DNA of 64,000 bases from CADEEN01 sp040384625 (GCA_040384625.1 JAZKIW010000081.1:16365-80364), one strand, 5' to 3'. Shown: positions 45,824-54,692, counted from the first letter of the stretch. The notes: generated from the sequence alone by a model not told the origin. Numbers and translations are program-made.

Positions 45824-46252
45824 ATGAAGCGATATCCCTTGTTCACCCTGATCGCGATGGCCGCCGTGGCCGCGGGCCCGGCATCCGCCCAGGTCGCGTC
45901 CGCCGCATCGGCGCCGTCGGCCAGTGGTCTCGGCTACCGCTCGCTGAAGGACGGCAGCGGCCCATCGCCCGCGGCTACCGACACGGTGCGCGTGCATTAC
46001 CGCGGCACCTTCCCCGACGGACGCGAGTTCGACAGCTCGATCGCGCGCGGCCAGCCCGCCGAATTCCCCCTCAACCGGGTCATCAAGTGCTGGACCGAGG
46101 GTGTGCAGCGGATGAAGGTCGGCGGCAAGGCGAGCCTGGTCTGTCCGCCGGCGATCGCCTACGGCGAGCGCGGCACGCCGGGCGGGCCGATCCCGCCGAA
46201 CGCGACCCTGCACTTCGAAGTCGAACTGCTGGGCATCGTCAGCCGCCCCTGA
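45824..46252 (+). CDS. FKBP-type peptidyl-prolyl isomerase, exported
   Basis: This 142-aa protein has a signal peptide ending near GPASA or SAQVA. The single FKBP domain shows DTVRVHYRGTFPDGREFDSS, FPLNRVIKCWTEGVQRMKVG, LVCPPAIAYGERGTPGGPIP and NATLHFEVELLGI. Active-site aromatic and acidic residues (Y, F, D, W) are in place. It begins 31 bases after glnS and probably shares its promoter. It should catalyse proline isomerisation in the periplasm. Confidence 0.93.
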   Translation: MKRYPLFTLIAMAAVAAGPASAQVASAASAPSASGLGYRSLKDGSGPSPAATDTVRVHYRGTFPDGREFDSSIARGQPAEFPLNRVIKCWTEGVQRMKVGGKASLVCPPAIAYGERGTPGGPIPPNATLHFEVELLGIVSRP

Positions 46253-46280
46253 ACCCGGGGCCTCAACGCCGGTCGCCGGC

Positions 46281-46550
46281 CTAGGGCAGGCCGACGACGG
46301 TCATGCCGTTCGCCGACAGTCGCGCAGCGCTGGCGGCACCCATGCCCGGAACACGGGCCATCAGGTCGGCCCAATCCTTGAAGGGTCCTTGCTGGCGCGC
46401 CAGCAGGATGCGCTCGGCCACTTCGGTGCCGACACCGCAAACGGCTTCGAGCTGGGCCCGGTTGGCGCTGTTGATGTCGACCGCACCGAAGCCCGAGCTG
46501 CACACCAGGGCGAAGGCCATCGCCCTCAACCACTGCAGGATCCGCCGCAC
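46281..46550 (-). CDS. ComEA-like helix-hairpin-helix protein
   Basis: This 89-aa protein has a signal peptide (LRAMAFALVCSSGFG) followed by one HhH pair: VDINSANRAQLEAVCGVG and AERILLARQQGPFKDWADLM then RVPGMGAASAARLSANG. It resembles the DNA-binding part of ComEA, the periplasmic DNA receptor for transformation. In many betaproteobacteria such single-domain ComEA proteins suffice for DNA uptake. It is convergent with the FKBP gene and lies 12 bases after the DUF808 gene. No other competence gene is near. Confidence 0.88.
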   Translation of the reverse strand: MRRILQWLRAMAFALVCSSGFGAVDINSANRAQLEAVCGVGTEVAERILLARQQGPFKDWADLMARVPGMGAASAARLSANGMTVVGLP

Positions 46551-46562
46551 CCGTCCCTGCCC

Positions 46563-47489
46563 TCAATGGGCCGCCGCGCCACGCAAGGCATGCCAGCCGC
46601 GCTGCGCCAAGAACACAACTGCGAGCGCCACGGCACCTGCGCACAGGCCGACGACAGCATCGGCCAGCAGGGGCGCGACAGCCTGCAACGCACTGCCCGA
46701 TCGCGCCGCCAGGGCCTCGATGGCATGGTGCAGCGTCGGGATGCCGTGCGTCAAGATGCCCCCGCCGACCAGGAACATGGCCGCAGTGCCGGCAATCGAC
46801 AGCGCCTTCATCAACCACGGCGCCGCGACCAGGATCGCACGACCGAGCGACGCTGCCGCACCGGCACGTCGCGACATCCAGAGGCCGAAGTCGTCCAGCT
46901 TGACGATCCCGGCGACGAGCCCATAGACGCCCACGGTCATGATCAGCGCGATACCGACCAGGACGGCGACCTGGGTCACGAAGCTCGCCTGGGCGACGGC
47001 ACCGAGCGTGATCGCGATGATCTCCGCCGAAAGCACGAAGTCGGTGCGCACGGCGCCCTTGATCTTGTCGGCCTCGAGCGCCGCCATGTCGACTTTCGGG
47101 TCGGCCAGGGCCCGGGTCAGCTCGGCATGGTGGGCTTCGTTTTCTCCGCGCGGCGCCATGAACTTGTGCGCCAGTTTCTCGAAGCCCTCGTAGCAAAGGA
47201 ACAGGCCCCCGACCATCAGCAAAGGGGTCACGGCCCACGGGACCAGTGCACTGATGGCCAGGGCAGCGGGCACCAGGATCGCCTTGTTGATCATCGAGCC
47301 CTTGGCCACCGCCCAGACCACGGGCAGTTCCCGATCGGCACGCACGCCCGCCACCTGCTGGGCGTTGAGCGCCAGGTCGTCACCCAGAACGCCGGCGGTC
47401 TTCTTGGTTGCAAGCTTGGTCAACACGGCCACGTCGTCAAGCACGGTGGCGATGTCGTCGATCAGGGCAAGCAGGTTGCTGACAGCCAT
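46563..47489 (-). CDS. DUF808 family inner-membrane protein
   Basis: This 308-aa protein matches the DUF808 (YedI-like) family. It begins MAVSNLLALIDDIATVLDDV and has KLATKKTAGVLGDDLALNAQ, VWAVAKGSMINKAILVPAAL and MVGGLFLCYEGFEKLAHKFM. About eight membrane segments are seen. The function is unknown. The region upstream (47490-47706, 217 bases) shares space with the divergent DUF2726 gene and shows no obvious operator. Confidence 0.92.
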   Translation of the reverse strand: MAVSNLLALIDDIATVLDDVAVLTKLATKKTAGVLGDDLALNAQQVAGVRADRELPVVWAVAKGSMINKAILVPAALAISALVPWAVTPLLMVGGLFLCYEGFEKLAHKFMAPRGENEAHHAELTRALADPKVDMAALEADKIKGAVRTDFVLSAEIIAITLGAVAQASFVTQVAVLVGIALIMTVGVYGLVAGIVKLDDFGLWMSRRAGAAASLGRAILVAAPWLMKALSIAGTAAMFLVGGGILTHGIPTLHHAIEALAARSGSALQAVAPLLADAVVGLCAGAVALAVVFLAQRGWHALRGAAAH

Positions 47490-47706
47490 GCGAGAACGGT
47501 GGTGTGTGGGCGGCTGCGGCAGCTTAGCAGTCGGGCCCCAAGCGCCCGTCGCAACACATGCTTACGGGGGTGCGGTGCGCCGCGTGCGCAGGATTCGACA
47601 CTTCGCGCTACGGCGTGCGCCTGCCCGCTTGACCCGACCTCCCGCCGGGGCCTAGCCTCGCCGAAAAGCGATCAACAGCCTTTGTGCCTCGCGGCGCCTT
47701 CATGCC

Positions 47707-48396
47707 ATGAACCTGCTCGAATCCACCTCCGCCCTGGCCCTGTTCGGGGCTGTCGCCCTGCTGCTATCGGCCTTCTGGATGCGTCGGCGCCACGCCGCGC
47801 CGCGCGTGACGATGGCCGACGAGTCGCTGGACACGGTGCAGGCTTGGCCGCCGCAGGCCGTTCGGGTGATGACCCTGGGCGAGCGTCAGGCCTATGAGAT
47901 CTTGCGCCGCGCCCTGCCCGGCCACGTGGTCCTGGCCCAAGTGCCGCTGTCGCGCTTCATCAGCGTGCCCACGCGCTTCCCCTACTCGCAATGGCTGCAG
48001 CGCGCCGGCCGTCTGGGCGTGGACCTGTTGGTATGCGACTTCAGCTCGCGCGCCGTCGCGGCCGTCGAAGTGCGCACCAGCGACGAATCGGCACGCAGCG
48101 CCAAACGCCATCAGCGGCTGGTCGAGGTGCTGCGCGCTGCCGGCGTGACGGTGCATGAATGGAACGAGGACGACCTGCCCAGCGTCGCCGAGGCACGCGA
48201 CTACTTCTTCCCGAAGGCCAGCGGAGCTGCGGACGAACAGGTGGCCGTTACGCCAGGCGGGCGCGCCCTGATTCCGGTCGCCGAGATCCAGGAACTGCTC
48301 GCCGATGGCGACGCCACCGACTACGGCCAACTCGAACCCGTGCCCTCGGGCTTCTTCGAAGACGAAGACCCACGCCTTTCGCGTCGGGCCGCCTGA
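47707..48396 (+). CDS. DUF2726 domain protein with N-terminal membrane anchor
   Basis: This 229-aa protein has one helix (TSALALFGAVALLLSAFWMR) and a DUF2726 domain at about 45-165. The domain shows MTLGERQAYEILRRALPGHV, VLAQVPLSRFISVPTRFPYS and GVDLLVCDFSSRAVAAVEVR, a layout reminiscent of the restriction-endonuclease-like PD-(D/E)xK fold (D in GVDLLVCD, E in AVEVR). A disordered C-terminal part follows. The function is unknown. The second of two close ATGs (47707) is chosen as it starts MNLLES. Confidence 0.8.
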   Translation: MNLLESTSALALFGAVALLLSAFWMRRRHAAPRVTMADESLDTVQAWPPQAVRVMTLGERQAYEILRRALPGHVVLAQVPLSRFISVPTRFPYSQWLQRAGRLGVDLLVCDFSSRAVAAVEVRTSDESARSAKRHQRLVEVLRAAGVTVHEWNEDDLPSVAEARDYFFPKASGAADEQVAVTPGGRALIPVAEIQELLADGDATDYGQLEPVPSGFFEDEDPRLSRRAA

Positions 48397-48411
48397 GGAT
48401 CTGTTGCCGGC

Positions 48412-48636
48412 TCAGTCAGCGGCCACGGCCTGCACCGCAGGCCACGCAAACTCTCGACCCACCAGCGCGCGCGCGTACAGATAACGCTCGCGCGCGCGCT
48501 CGCTGAGACGGTCCAGGTCGATGCGCCCCAGTCCATCGCAGGCAAATGCGAACGCGCGCCCCTCGTGAAACAGCGAGCGGAAGCGCAGTTCGTAGCGGCC
48601 AGGATCCAGGTCTGTGGTTGTTCGGGTTGCTGTCAT
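48412..48636 (-). CDS. Small conserved hypothetical protein
   Basis: This 74-aa protein starts MTATRTTTDLDPGRYELRFR and continues SLFHEGRAFAFACDGLGRID, then LDRLSERARERYLYARALVG and REFAWPAVQ. AGGTGA lies five bases before the ATG, a convincing ribosome site. I recall similar short proteins in other Burkholderiales, but no function is known. No membrane helix or signal is present. It is convergent with the DUF2726 gene. Confidence 0.7.
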   Translation of the reverse strand: MTATRTTTDLDPGRYELRFRSLFHEGRAFAFACDGLGRIDLDRLSERARERYLYARALVGREFAWPAVQAVAAD

Positions 48637-48882
48637 TGCATCACCTGTCAGCTCGGGAAGACTTGTTGTCAATCTAGTTCGCCGGCCCAGTCGCAACCAT
48701 CGGTGATCGGCGCAAGCGGTCGTCGGTAGCGCGCCATGCCGCATGTAGGACATGCGCCGACAGGAACCCGCCGCGCCTGTGGCACTCTATGCATGGCAGC
48801 AGCTGCCCCTGGCACTCTGTAAGGTCGAGGGTCCCGGGCCGACCACCAGCGCATGTTCCACTCCGTTTTCGAGGACCGCATC

Positions 48883-49398
48883 ATGACAAGACGCCAATGG
48901 CTCGGCCTGCTCTCGCTCTTGGGTCTCGGCGCCGGGGCGACGGCAGCGACCCAGGCGGCGGCACCGGCCGACGCCAAGCCAGCCAAGCCTGCCGCGCCGC
49001 GCATCGAGCCGCTCCTGCTGAGTGACGCGCAATGGCGCCAACGCCTGACGCCGGCCCAGTACCACGTGCTGCGCGAAGAAGGCACCGAACGGGCAGGCAC
49101 CAGCCCGCTGAACGCAGAGAAGCGCAGCGGCACCTACCAATGCGCCGGCTGCGATCTGGCGTTGTTCTCGAGCCGCATGAAGTTCGAGAGCGGCACCGGC
49201 TGGCCGAGCTTCTTCACCTCGCTGCCCGGCACGCTGCAGACCAAGACCGATCGCCTGTTGGGCATGGCGCGCACCGAATACCACTGTGCTCGTTGCGGCG
49301 GCCACCATGGTCATGTCTTCGACGACGGACCCAAGCCGACCGGCCTGCGCTACTGCAACAACGGCGTGGCCCTGAAGTTCGTGGCGGAGGCCGCATGA
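48883..49398 (+). CDS. msrB: Peptide-methionine (R)-S-oxide reductase, exported
   Basis: MsrB reduces the R isomer of methionine sulfoxide. The 171-aa protein begins MTRRQWLGLLSLLGLGAGAT, a Tat-like signal (RR), so it should act in the periplasm. The ATG at 48883 has GAGGA seven bases upstream and is preferred over one at 48853. Zinc cysteines are in YQCAGCDLALF and YHCARCGGHHGHVFDD. The catalytic cysteine is in GLRYCNNGVALKF. It overlaps msrA as ATGA. Confidence 0.94.
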   Translation: MTRRQWLGLLSLLGLGAGATAATQAAAPADAKPAKPAAPRIEPLLLSDAQWRQRLTPAQYHVLREEGTERAGTSPLNAEKRSGTYQCAGCDLALFSSRMKFESGTGWPSFFTSLPGTLQTKTDRLLGMARTEYHCARCGGHHGHVFDDGPKPTGLRYCNNGVALKFVAEAA

Positions 49399-50066
49399 GG
49401 GTCGATCGAAGCTGGATGCTCGGTGCAGCGATGGCTTTGTGCGTCGGTATCGCGGCAGTCCTGATGACCGGGCAGCCACGCGCCCAGGGCAGCACGGCCA
49501 CCGGGCCTGCACCGGCCGGTCTGACCAAGGCCATCTTTGCCGGCGGCTGCTTCTGGTGCGTCGAGTCCGACTTCGACAAGGTGCCGGGCGTGGTCAGCAC
49601 GACCTCCGGCTACGTCGGTGGCAAGCTGGCCAACCCGACCTACGAGCAGGTGTCGGCCAAACTGACCGGCCATGCCGAGGCGGTGGAGATCGTCTTCGAC
49701 CCCAAGCGTGTGAGCTACGAACAACTGCTCGAGTACTTCTGGCGCACCATTGACCCGACCACCAAGGACCGCCAGTTCTGTGACGCTGGATCTCCCTATC
49801 GCACGGCGATCTTCGCCGTCGATGCGAAGCAGCTGGCGGCCGCCACTGCCTCGCTGGCGAATCTGGAGAAAGCCAAGCCCTTCAAGGAACCGGTGGTCAC
49901 CGAGATCGCCCTGGCCAGTCCGTTCTATGCGGCTGAGGACTACCACCAAGACTATTACAAGAAGAACCCGATCCGTTACAAGTACTACCGCACGTCCTGC
50001 GGCCGTGACGCGCGCATCACGCAGCTCTGGGGTGGACTGCCGACGCCGCCGGGGCCCTCCAAGTAG
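49395..50066 (+). CDS. msrA: Peptide-methionine (S)-S-oxide reductase, exported
   Basis: MsrA reduces the S isomer of methionine sulfoxide. The 223-aa protein has an N-terminal signal (WMLGAAMALCVGIAAVLM) and the active-site motif AGGCFWCVESDFD (catalytic Cys near 52). Further marks are GYVGGKLANPTYEQVS, GHAEAVEIVFDP, DRQFCDAGSPYRTAIF and AEDYHQDYYKKNP. Together with MsrB it forms an exported repair pair for oxidised proteins, comparable in role to MsrAB fusions or MsrPQ. Confidence 0.95.
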   Translation: MRVDRSWMLGAAMALCVGIAAVLMTGQPRAQGSTATGPAPAGLTKAIFAGGCFWCVESDFDKVPGVVSTTSGYVGGKLANPTYEQVSAKLTGHAEAVEIVFDPKRVSYEQLLEYFWRTIDPTTKDRQFCDAGSPYRTAIFAVDAKQLAAATASLANLEKAKPFKEPVVTEIALASPFYAAEDYHQDYYKKNPIRYKYYRTSCGRDARITQLWGGLPTPPGPSK

Positions 50067-50105
50067 GGCACTGACCCGAACCCCTCGGCGCTCTACACTG
50101 GGCGC

Positions 50106-50732
50106 ATGAGGTCGTCTTTCTTGCTGCTGGCGCTTTCCGTCGTGGGCGGCGGAAGTTCGCTGTCGTTCGCAGCGACCGAACCTTCTGTCCTGGCGGCAGC
50201 CGCTTCGGCCTGCCAACGCGCGGCCGAGGGCACGCTGCGCGACACCCGCGGCAGCACGACCACCGCGAACTTCAATGCGGCACCGGTGGTTGTGCCTGGC
50301 GCGGCAGATGCCGGCGAACTCACCCTGCGCGGTGCGGGCCAGGCCCGCAGCCCCAGTGCGTCGCGCCCCTTCAGCTACAGCTGCAATTTCGACACCCGCT
50401 CCGGCACGGTCGCCGGCGTGGTGCTGCGCGACCTGGGCACGCCCGAGCCCAGCGCCATCACTCGTCCCGGCGAGCCTGACCTGAGCCGGATCTCGCCGGC
50501 CGCCTGCGAATCAGCGGCGGCGGGTGCGCTGAAGCGACGTTGGCCCGGCGTGGCGGGCATCAGCTTCAACGGCGAAACACGCCAGCTCAGTCAGCAGGCC
50601 GGCGACCGCGCCAACCTGCGCGGCCAGGGTACGGCGACACCATCGGTGCGCGACCCGGCCACCCACTTCAGCTACGACTGCGACATCGACCCGCGCAGCG
50701 GGCGCATCGTCGCGGTGCGCATCGCCGACTGA
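50106..50732 (+). CDS. Exported protein with two copies of an unrecognised domain
   Basis: This 208-aa protein has a signal peptide (SSFLLLALSVVGGGSSLSFA). The rest is two similar units of about 73 residues. Unit 1 runs from Cys36 (SACQRAAEGTL) to FSYSCNFDTRSGTVAGV. Unit 2 runs from Cys134 (AACESAAAGALKRR) to FSYDCDIDPRSGRIVAV. Each has two cysteines in matching places (36/93 and 134/192), which could form a disulfide in the periplasm. I do not recognise the domain. It begins 39 bases after msrA. Confidence 0.75.
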   Translation: MRSSFLLLALSVVGGGSSLSFAATEPSVLAAAASACQRAAEGTLRDTRGSTTTANFNAAPVVVPGAADAGELTLRGAGQARSPSASRPFSYSCNFDTRSGTVAGVVLRDLGTPEPSAITRPGEPDLSRISPAACESAAAGALKRRWPGVAGISFNGETRQLSQQAGDRANLRGQGTATPSVRDPATHFSYDCDIDPRSGRIVAVRIAD

Positions 50733-51563
50733 TCAGTTCCTGGCGACGACTTCGATCGTGCCCTTCATCGTCGGGTGCAGGCCGCAGATGTAGGCGATGT
50801 TGCCGGCGGCGTCGAACTTCAGAGTCGCGCTCTGGCCCTTCAACATGACATCGCTGCGCTGATTGCCGCCGGTGACGGTGACCTGGTGCGGCGTGTCGTC
50901 GTTGTTGGTCCACGTGACGGCCTGACCGGCAGTGACCTTGAGCGTCGTCGGGCCAAAGGCGAAGCCGGCCACCGTGACATCGGCCGGACCGGTCTTCACC
51001 ACCGCCGCCGCCTGGCTCGGAAACTTGCCCTGCAACTTGGCAAAGTTGGTCAGGTACTCGTCCTTCGAGAACGGCAGATGGCATTGGTAGCAGGCGGTGA
51101 GGTTGGCCTTATCGTTGACCTTGCCTTCGGGCGAGAACGACTGGTACACCCAGTCGCCGTTGCGGATCGCGGCCGGGATTTCGTCACCCCAGCCCTTCTT
51201 CTTCTGCTGCACGTTCACAGCAGCAAGGTTGCCCTTCAGGAAGCGCCCGCTGGCGTCCTTCAGTGGCACGCCGCTGGCGTCGACCTGGGCCATGTAGGCC
51301 GCCAGCACGATCAGCGCACCGTCGGGGACGGGCCTGCCGGCACGCACCGCCTCCAGCACGTCGGGCGTCGTGTAGAACTCGCGGTACTGTTTGGTGTCGG
51401 GCCGATCGACGGTGGCGTACATCGTGCTCTTGGCCCAGTCGGCCGGGAAGACGATCTTGTTCGGCCCCGGCGCTACCAGCGCCTGCGCGACCGCCGCCAT
51501 GCCACCGAGCAGGGCGACCGTGCCCGCGCCCACAACGACCAGGGTCCTCGTTTGCTTGTTCAT
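50733..51563 (-). CDS. Cytochrome P460-cupredoxin fusion protein
   Basis: This 276-aa exported protein has a signal-anchor (TLVVVGAGTVALLGGMAAVA). Residues about 35-175 match the cytochrome P460 family, with VFPADWAKSTMYATVDRPDT and the haem c motif CYQCH at 158-162. Residues about 193-276 form a cupredoxin, with copper ligands His226 (TPHQV), Cys260, His263 (YICGLH) and Met266. Haem c and type 1 copper in one chain suggest electron transfer or redox chemistry. It ends where the gene at 50106 ends and is convergent with it. Confidence 0.88.
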   Translation of the reverse strand: MNKQTRTLVVVGAGTVALLGGMAAVAQALVAPGPNKIVFPADWAKSTMYATVDRPDTKQYREFYTTPDVLEAVRAGRPVPDGALIVLAAYMAQVDASGVPLKDASGRFLKGNLAAVNVQQKKKGWGDEIPAAIRNGDWVYQSFSPEGKVNDKANLTACYQCHLPFSKDEYLTNFAKLQGKFPSQAAAVVKTGPADVTVAGFAFGPTTLKVTAGQAVTWTNNDDTPHQVTVTGGNQRSDVMLKGQSATLKFDAAGNIAYICGLHPTMKGTIEVVARN

Positions 51564-51648
51564 CGAAAACGCCTAGCGCCAGAAGATGCAAAACGCCTAC
51601 GCAGCGGCGCGTTGCCTGGATGCAGGCCGCGGGCCCGACCGATCCGGA

Positions 51649-52338
51649 TCAGTTGATGGCGAAACAGTAGAACATGCCCGCACCGCCGGACTTCGGCAGG
51701 TCTTCCTTGCTGCAGCTCACCGTCAGGTGCGAAGAGTTCCACGACTCGGCCCAAGGGTCTGTGACCGGCGTGTTCTGCAGGCGATCATGGTGGCCGACCA
51801 CGGCAAACGCGTTGGCTTCGCGTGTCCACTCGCCGCAGGTGAGGTTGGGCTGACCCGGGAAGCCGGGGTAGGCCGTGCCGTCGGGGCGCGAGCCGGTCAG
51901 GATGTCGTGCATGTTCGGTGTGTCGCCGCGGCCGTTCACCATGGCACCCTTTTCGGTCAGCGCGGTGGCCTTGTTCAGGTTGTTGCTGCCGTGCAGCTGG
52001 GCCAGATCGCTGGCGATCAGCACCCCTTTGGCGTTGAACCACGGTCCCTTGCCGATGCGGTCGCGGGCATGCACGGCGGACGTCGCGTTGGGTGGGATGT
52101 AGCTGGTGCTGAGGTAGGCGCGCCACGTGCGACCACCGGCGCCCGCATCGGCAGCCAGCTTCTGGCAATGGGCGTCGGCCCCGGCCAGGCCGCCAAGGTT
52201 GCCTCCGTTGCCGGGATTGGCGCTGGTGATGAAGAAGCCCATCGGCCCGGTCGGCGGTGACGTGGCGCACGAGGCGACCAGAGCCGCAGCAGTTGCGGCG
52301 GTCAGAGCGACGGCGAGGATTCGGGCTGTTCTTGGCAT
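51649..52338 (-). CDS. Lectin-like (DUF1554/endostatin-fold-like) lipoprotein
   Basis: This 229-aa protein has a lipobox (LVASCATS), so it should be a lipoprotein. The body, with MGFFITSANPGNGGNLGGLA, GADAHCQKLAADAG, WRAYLSTSY, GRGDTPNMHDILTGSRPDG and CGEWTREANAFAVVGHHDR, resembles proteins annotated as lectin-like with a C-type or endostatin-like fold. AGGAG lies nine bases before the ATG. It is 85 bases upstream of the P460-cupredoxin gene on the same strand and may be co-expressed with it. Confidence 0.75.
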   Translation of the reverse strand: MPRTARILAVALTAATAAALVASCATSPPTGPMGFFITSANPGNGGNLGGLAGADAHCQKLAADAGAGGRTWRAYLSTSYIPPNATSAVHARDRIGKGPWFNAKGVLIASDLAQLHGSNNLNKATALTEKGAMVNGRGDTPNMHDILTGSRPDGTAYPGFPGQPNLTCGEWTREANAFAVVGHHDRLQNTPVTDPWAESWNSSHLTVSCSKEDLPKSGGAGMFYCFAIN

Positions 52339-52394
52339 GAGCGGTACTCCTGGTTGGGGTAACCAGAGTACGTGTCAATGCCCCTTGCGCTTCC

Positions 52395-54692
52395 TCAGGA
52401 CTTTCCCGGGCGCGCTCGCTTCGACCCCGCACTGCGCAAAGGCGCCGCACCCGTCTTGCGCGGGGGCAGGCCGGTGTGCTGGGTCAGGATGCGGCCCTTG
52501 GTGACTGCCACCGGCGTGGAATTCTTGCGCCGCGCACTCTGGTAGCTGCCGTCGGTTGCGGGTTGAAAGGTGGGAATGAGGTGCTGCTTGCCGTTGCCGA
52601 TCAGGTCGGCCCGACCCAGGCCCTTCAGCGCGTCGCGCAGCAGCGGCCAGTTGTTCGGGTCGTGGTAGCGCAAGAAGGCCTTGTGCAGACGGCGCCGCTT
52701 CTCGCCGCGCACGGTGTCGACCTTCTCGGCCCGGCCAGCGATGCGGCTGATCCCCTTCAGCGGGTTCAGGTCGGTGTGGTACATCGCCGTCGCGGTAGCC
52801 ATCGGGCTCGGGTAGAAGGTCTGCACCTGGTCGGCCTTAAAGCCGTTTCGCTTCAGCCACAGCGCGAGGTTCATCATGTCCTCGTCGGTCGTGCCGGGGT
52901 GCGCGGCGATGAAGTACGGGATCAGGTACTGCTTCTTGCCGGCCTCGGCGCTGTACTGCTCGAACATCGCCTTGAAGCGGTCGTAGCTGCCGATGCCGGG
53001 CTTCATCATCTTCGACAGCGGCCCACTTTCAGTGTGCTCGGGGGCGATCTTCAGGTAGCCGCCGACATGGTGCGTGACCAGCTCCTTCACGTACTCCGGC
53101 GACTGCACGGCCAGGTCGTAGCGCAGGCCCGAACTGATCAGGATCTTCTTCACTCCGCGCAACTGGCGCGCGCGGCGATACAGCTTGACCAGCGGGCCGT
53201 GGTCGGTGTTCAGGTTCGGGCAGATGCCGGGATAGACGCAACTCGGCTTGCGGCAGGCGGACTCGATCGCCGTGCTCTTGCAGCCGATGCGCCACATGTT
53301 GGCGGTCGGCCCGCCGAGGTCGCTGATGACGCCGGTGAAGCCTTTGACCTTGTCGCGGATGTCCTCGATCTCGCGAATGATCGAGTCCTCGCTGCGGCTC
53401 TGGATGATCCGCCCTTCGTGCTCGGTGATCGAGCAGAAGCTGCAGCCGCCGAAGCAGCCGCGCATGATGTTCACGCTGAAGCGGATCATCTCCCAGGCTG
53501 GGATCTTGGTCGGACCATCGTGGCCGCCGGTCTCGTCGGCATAGCGCGGATGGGGACTGCGCGCGTACGGCAGGTCGAACACCTGGTCCATCTCGGCCGT
53601 CGTCAGCGGGATCGGCGGCGGGTTGATCCAGACATCGCGCTCGCCATGGCGCTGCACCAAGGCTCGCGCATTGCCCGGGTTGGTTTCCAGGTGCAGAACG
53701 CGGTTGGCGTGGGCGTAGAGCACGTTGTCGCTCTTGACATGTTCGTAGGCCGGCAGGCGGATCACGGTCTTGTCGCGCGGCGGCATCTGCACCGCGCCTG
53801 TCTTGCGCGAGACGGGCATCGCCACCACCGCGCCGGCAGCGGGCATCTCGCTGCCTTCCTCTTTCGCACAGACCTGGCCCTGCGACGCGGCGGCCTCGGC
53901 CGTCGTCAAGTACGGGTTGATGTGGTCGTCGATGCGCCCCGGCAGGTCGACCTCGGTCGAGTCGATCTGTGAGAAGCCGGCCGGCGCCTGTCCGGGCGCG
54001 GAACGCACCATGAAGGCCGTGCCGCGCACGTCGGTGATGTTGGCCACGGGTTCGCGCTTGGCCAGCCTGTGCGCGATCTCGACGATGGCGCGCTCAGCGT
54101 TGCCGTACAGCAGCAGGTCGGCCTTGGCATCGACCAGGATCGAGCGCCGCACCTTGTCCTGCCAGTAGTCGTAGTGCGCGATGCGTCGCAACGAGGCCTC
54201 GATGCCGCCGAGCACGATCGGCACGTCGTTGAAGGCCTCCTTGCAGCGTTGCGCGTAGACCAGTGAGGCTCGGTCGGGCCGCTTGCCGCCGACATCCCCC
54301 GGCGTATAGGCATCGTCGCTGCGGATCTTCCGGTCCGCGGTGTAGCGGTTGATCATCGAGTCCATGTTCCCGGCGGTGACGCCGTAGAACAGGTTAGGCC
54401 GGCCCAGGGCCTTGAACGGCTCGGCCGATGACCAGTCGGGCTGGGCAATGATGCCGACGCGAAAACCCTGCGCTTCGAGGGTGCGACCGATCACCGCCAT
54501 GCCGAAGCTGGGGTGGTCGACGTAGGCGTCGCCGCTGACGATGACCACGTCGCAGGAGTCCCAGCCCAGCACCTCCATCTCGGCGCGGCTCATCGGCAGG
54601 AAGGGCGCCGGCCCGAAGCGCTTGGCCCAGAAAGGGCGGTAGGCGCCGAGCGGCTTGGCCGCTTCGGGGCGGGTGGGTGTGGCGGTGGTCAC
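52395..54692 (-). CDS. YgiQ family radical SAM protein
   Basis: This 765-aa protein matches the YgiQ family of radical SAM enzymes, whose reaction is not established. The cluster-binding motif is GCFGGCSFCSITEHEGRIIQ near residue 420. The N-terminus has PFLPMSRAEMEVLGWDSCDV and VDHPSFGMAVIGRTLEAQGF, a B12-domain-like start. The region LSKMMKPGIGSYDRFKAMFE and FKADQVQTFYPSPMATATAM is typical. A basic C-terminal tail follows. The start is a GTG at 54692. Confidence 0.93.
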   Translation of the reverse strand: MTTATPTRPEAAKPLGAYRPFWAKRFGPAPFLPMSRAEMEVLGWDSCDVVIVSGDAYVDHPSFGMAVIGRTLEAQGFRVGIIAQPDWSSAEPFKALGRPNLFYGVTAGNMDSMINRYTADRKIRSDDAYTPGDVGGKRPDRASLVYAQRCKEAFNDVPIVLGGIEASLRRIAHYDYWQDKVRRSILVDAKADLLLYGNAERAIVEIAHRLAKREPVANITDVRGTAFMVRSAPGQAPAGFSQIDSTEVDLPGRIDDHINPYLTTAEAAASQGQVCAKEEGSEMPAAGAVVAMPVSRKTGAVQMPPRDKTVIRLPAYEHVKSDNVLYAHANRVLHLETNPGNARALVQRHGERDVWINPPPIPLTTAEMDQVFDLPYARSPHPRYADETGGHDGPTKIPAWEMIRFSVNIMRGCFGGCSFCSITEHEGRIIQSRSEDSIIREIEDIRDKVKGFTGVISDLGGPTANMWRIGCKSTAIESACRKPSCVYPGICPNLNTDHGPLVKLYRRARQLRGVKKILISSGLRYDLAVQSPEYVKELVTHHVGGYLKIAPEHTESGPLSKMMKPGIGSYDRFKAMFEQYSAEAGKKQYLIPYFIAAHPGTTDEDMMNLALWLKRNGFKADQVQTFYPSPMATATAMYHTDLNPLKGISRIAGRAEKVDTVRGEKRRRLHKAFLRYHDPNNWPLLRDALKGLGRADLIGNGKQHLIPTFQPATDGSYQSARRKNSTPVAVTKGRILTQHTGLPPRKTGAAPLRSAGSKRARPGKS

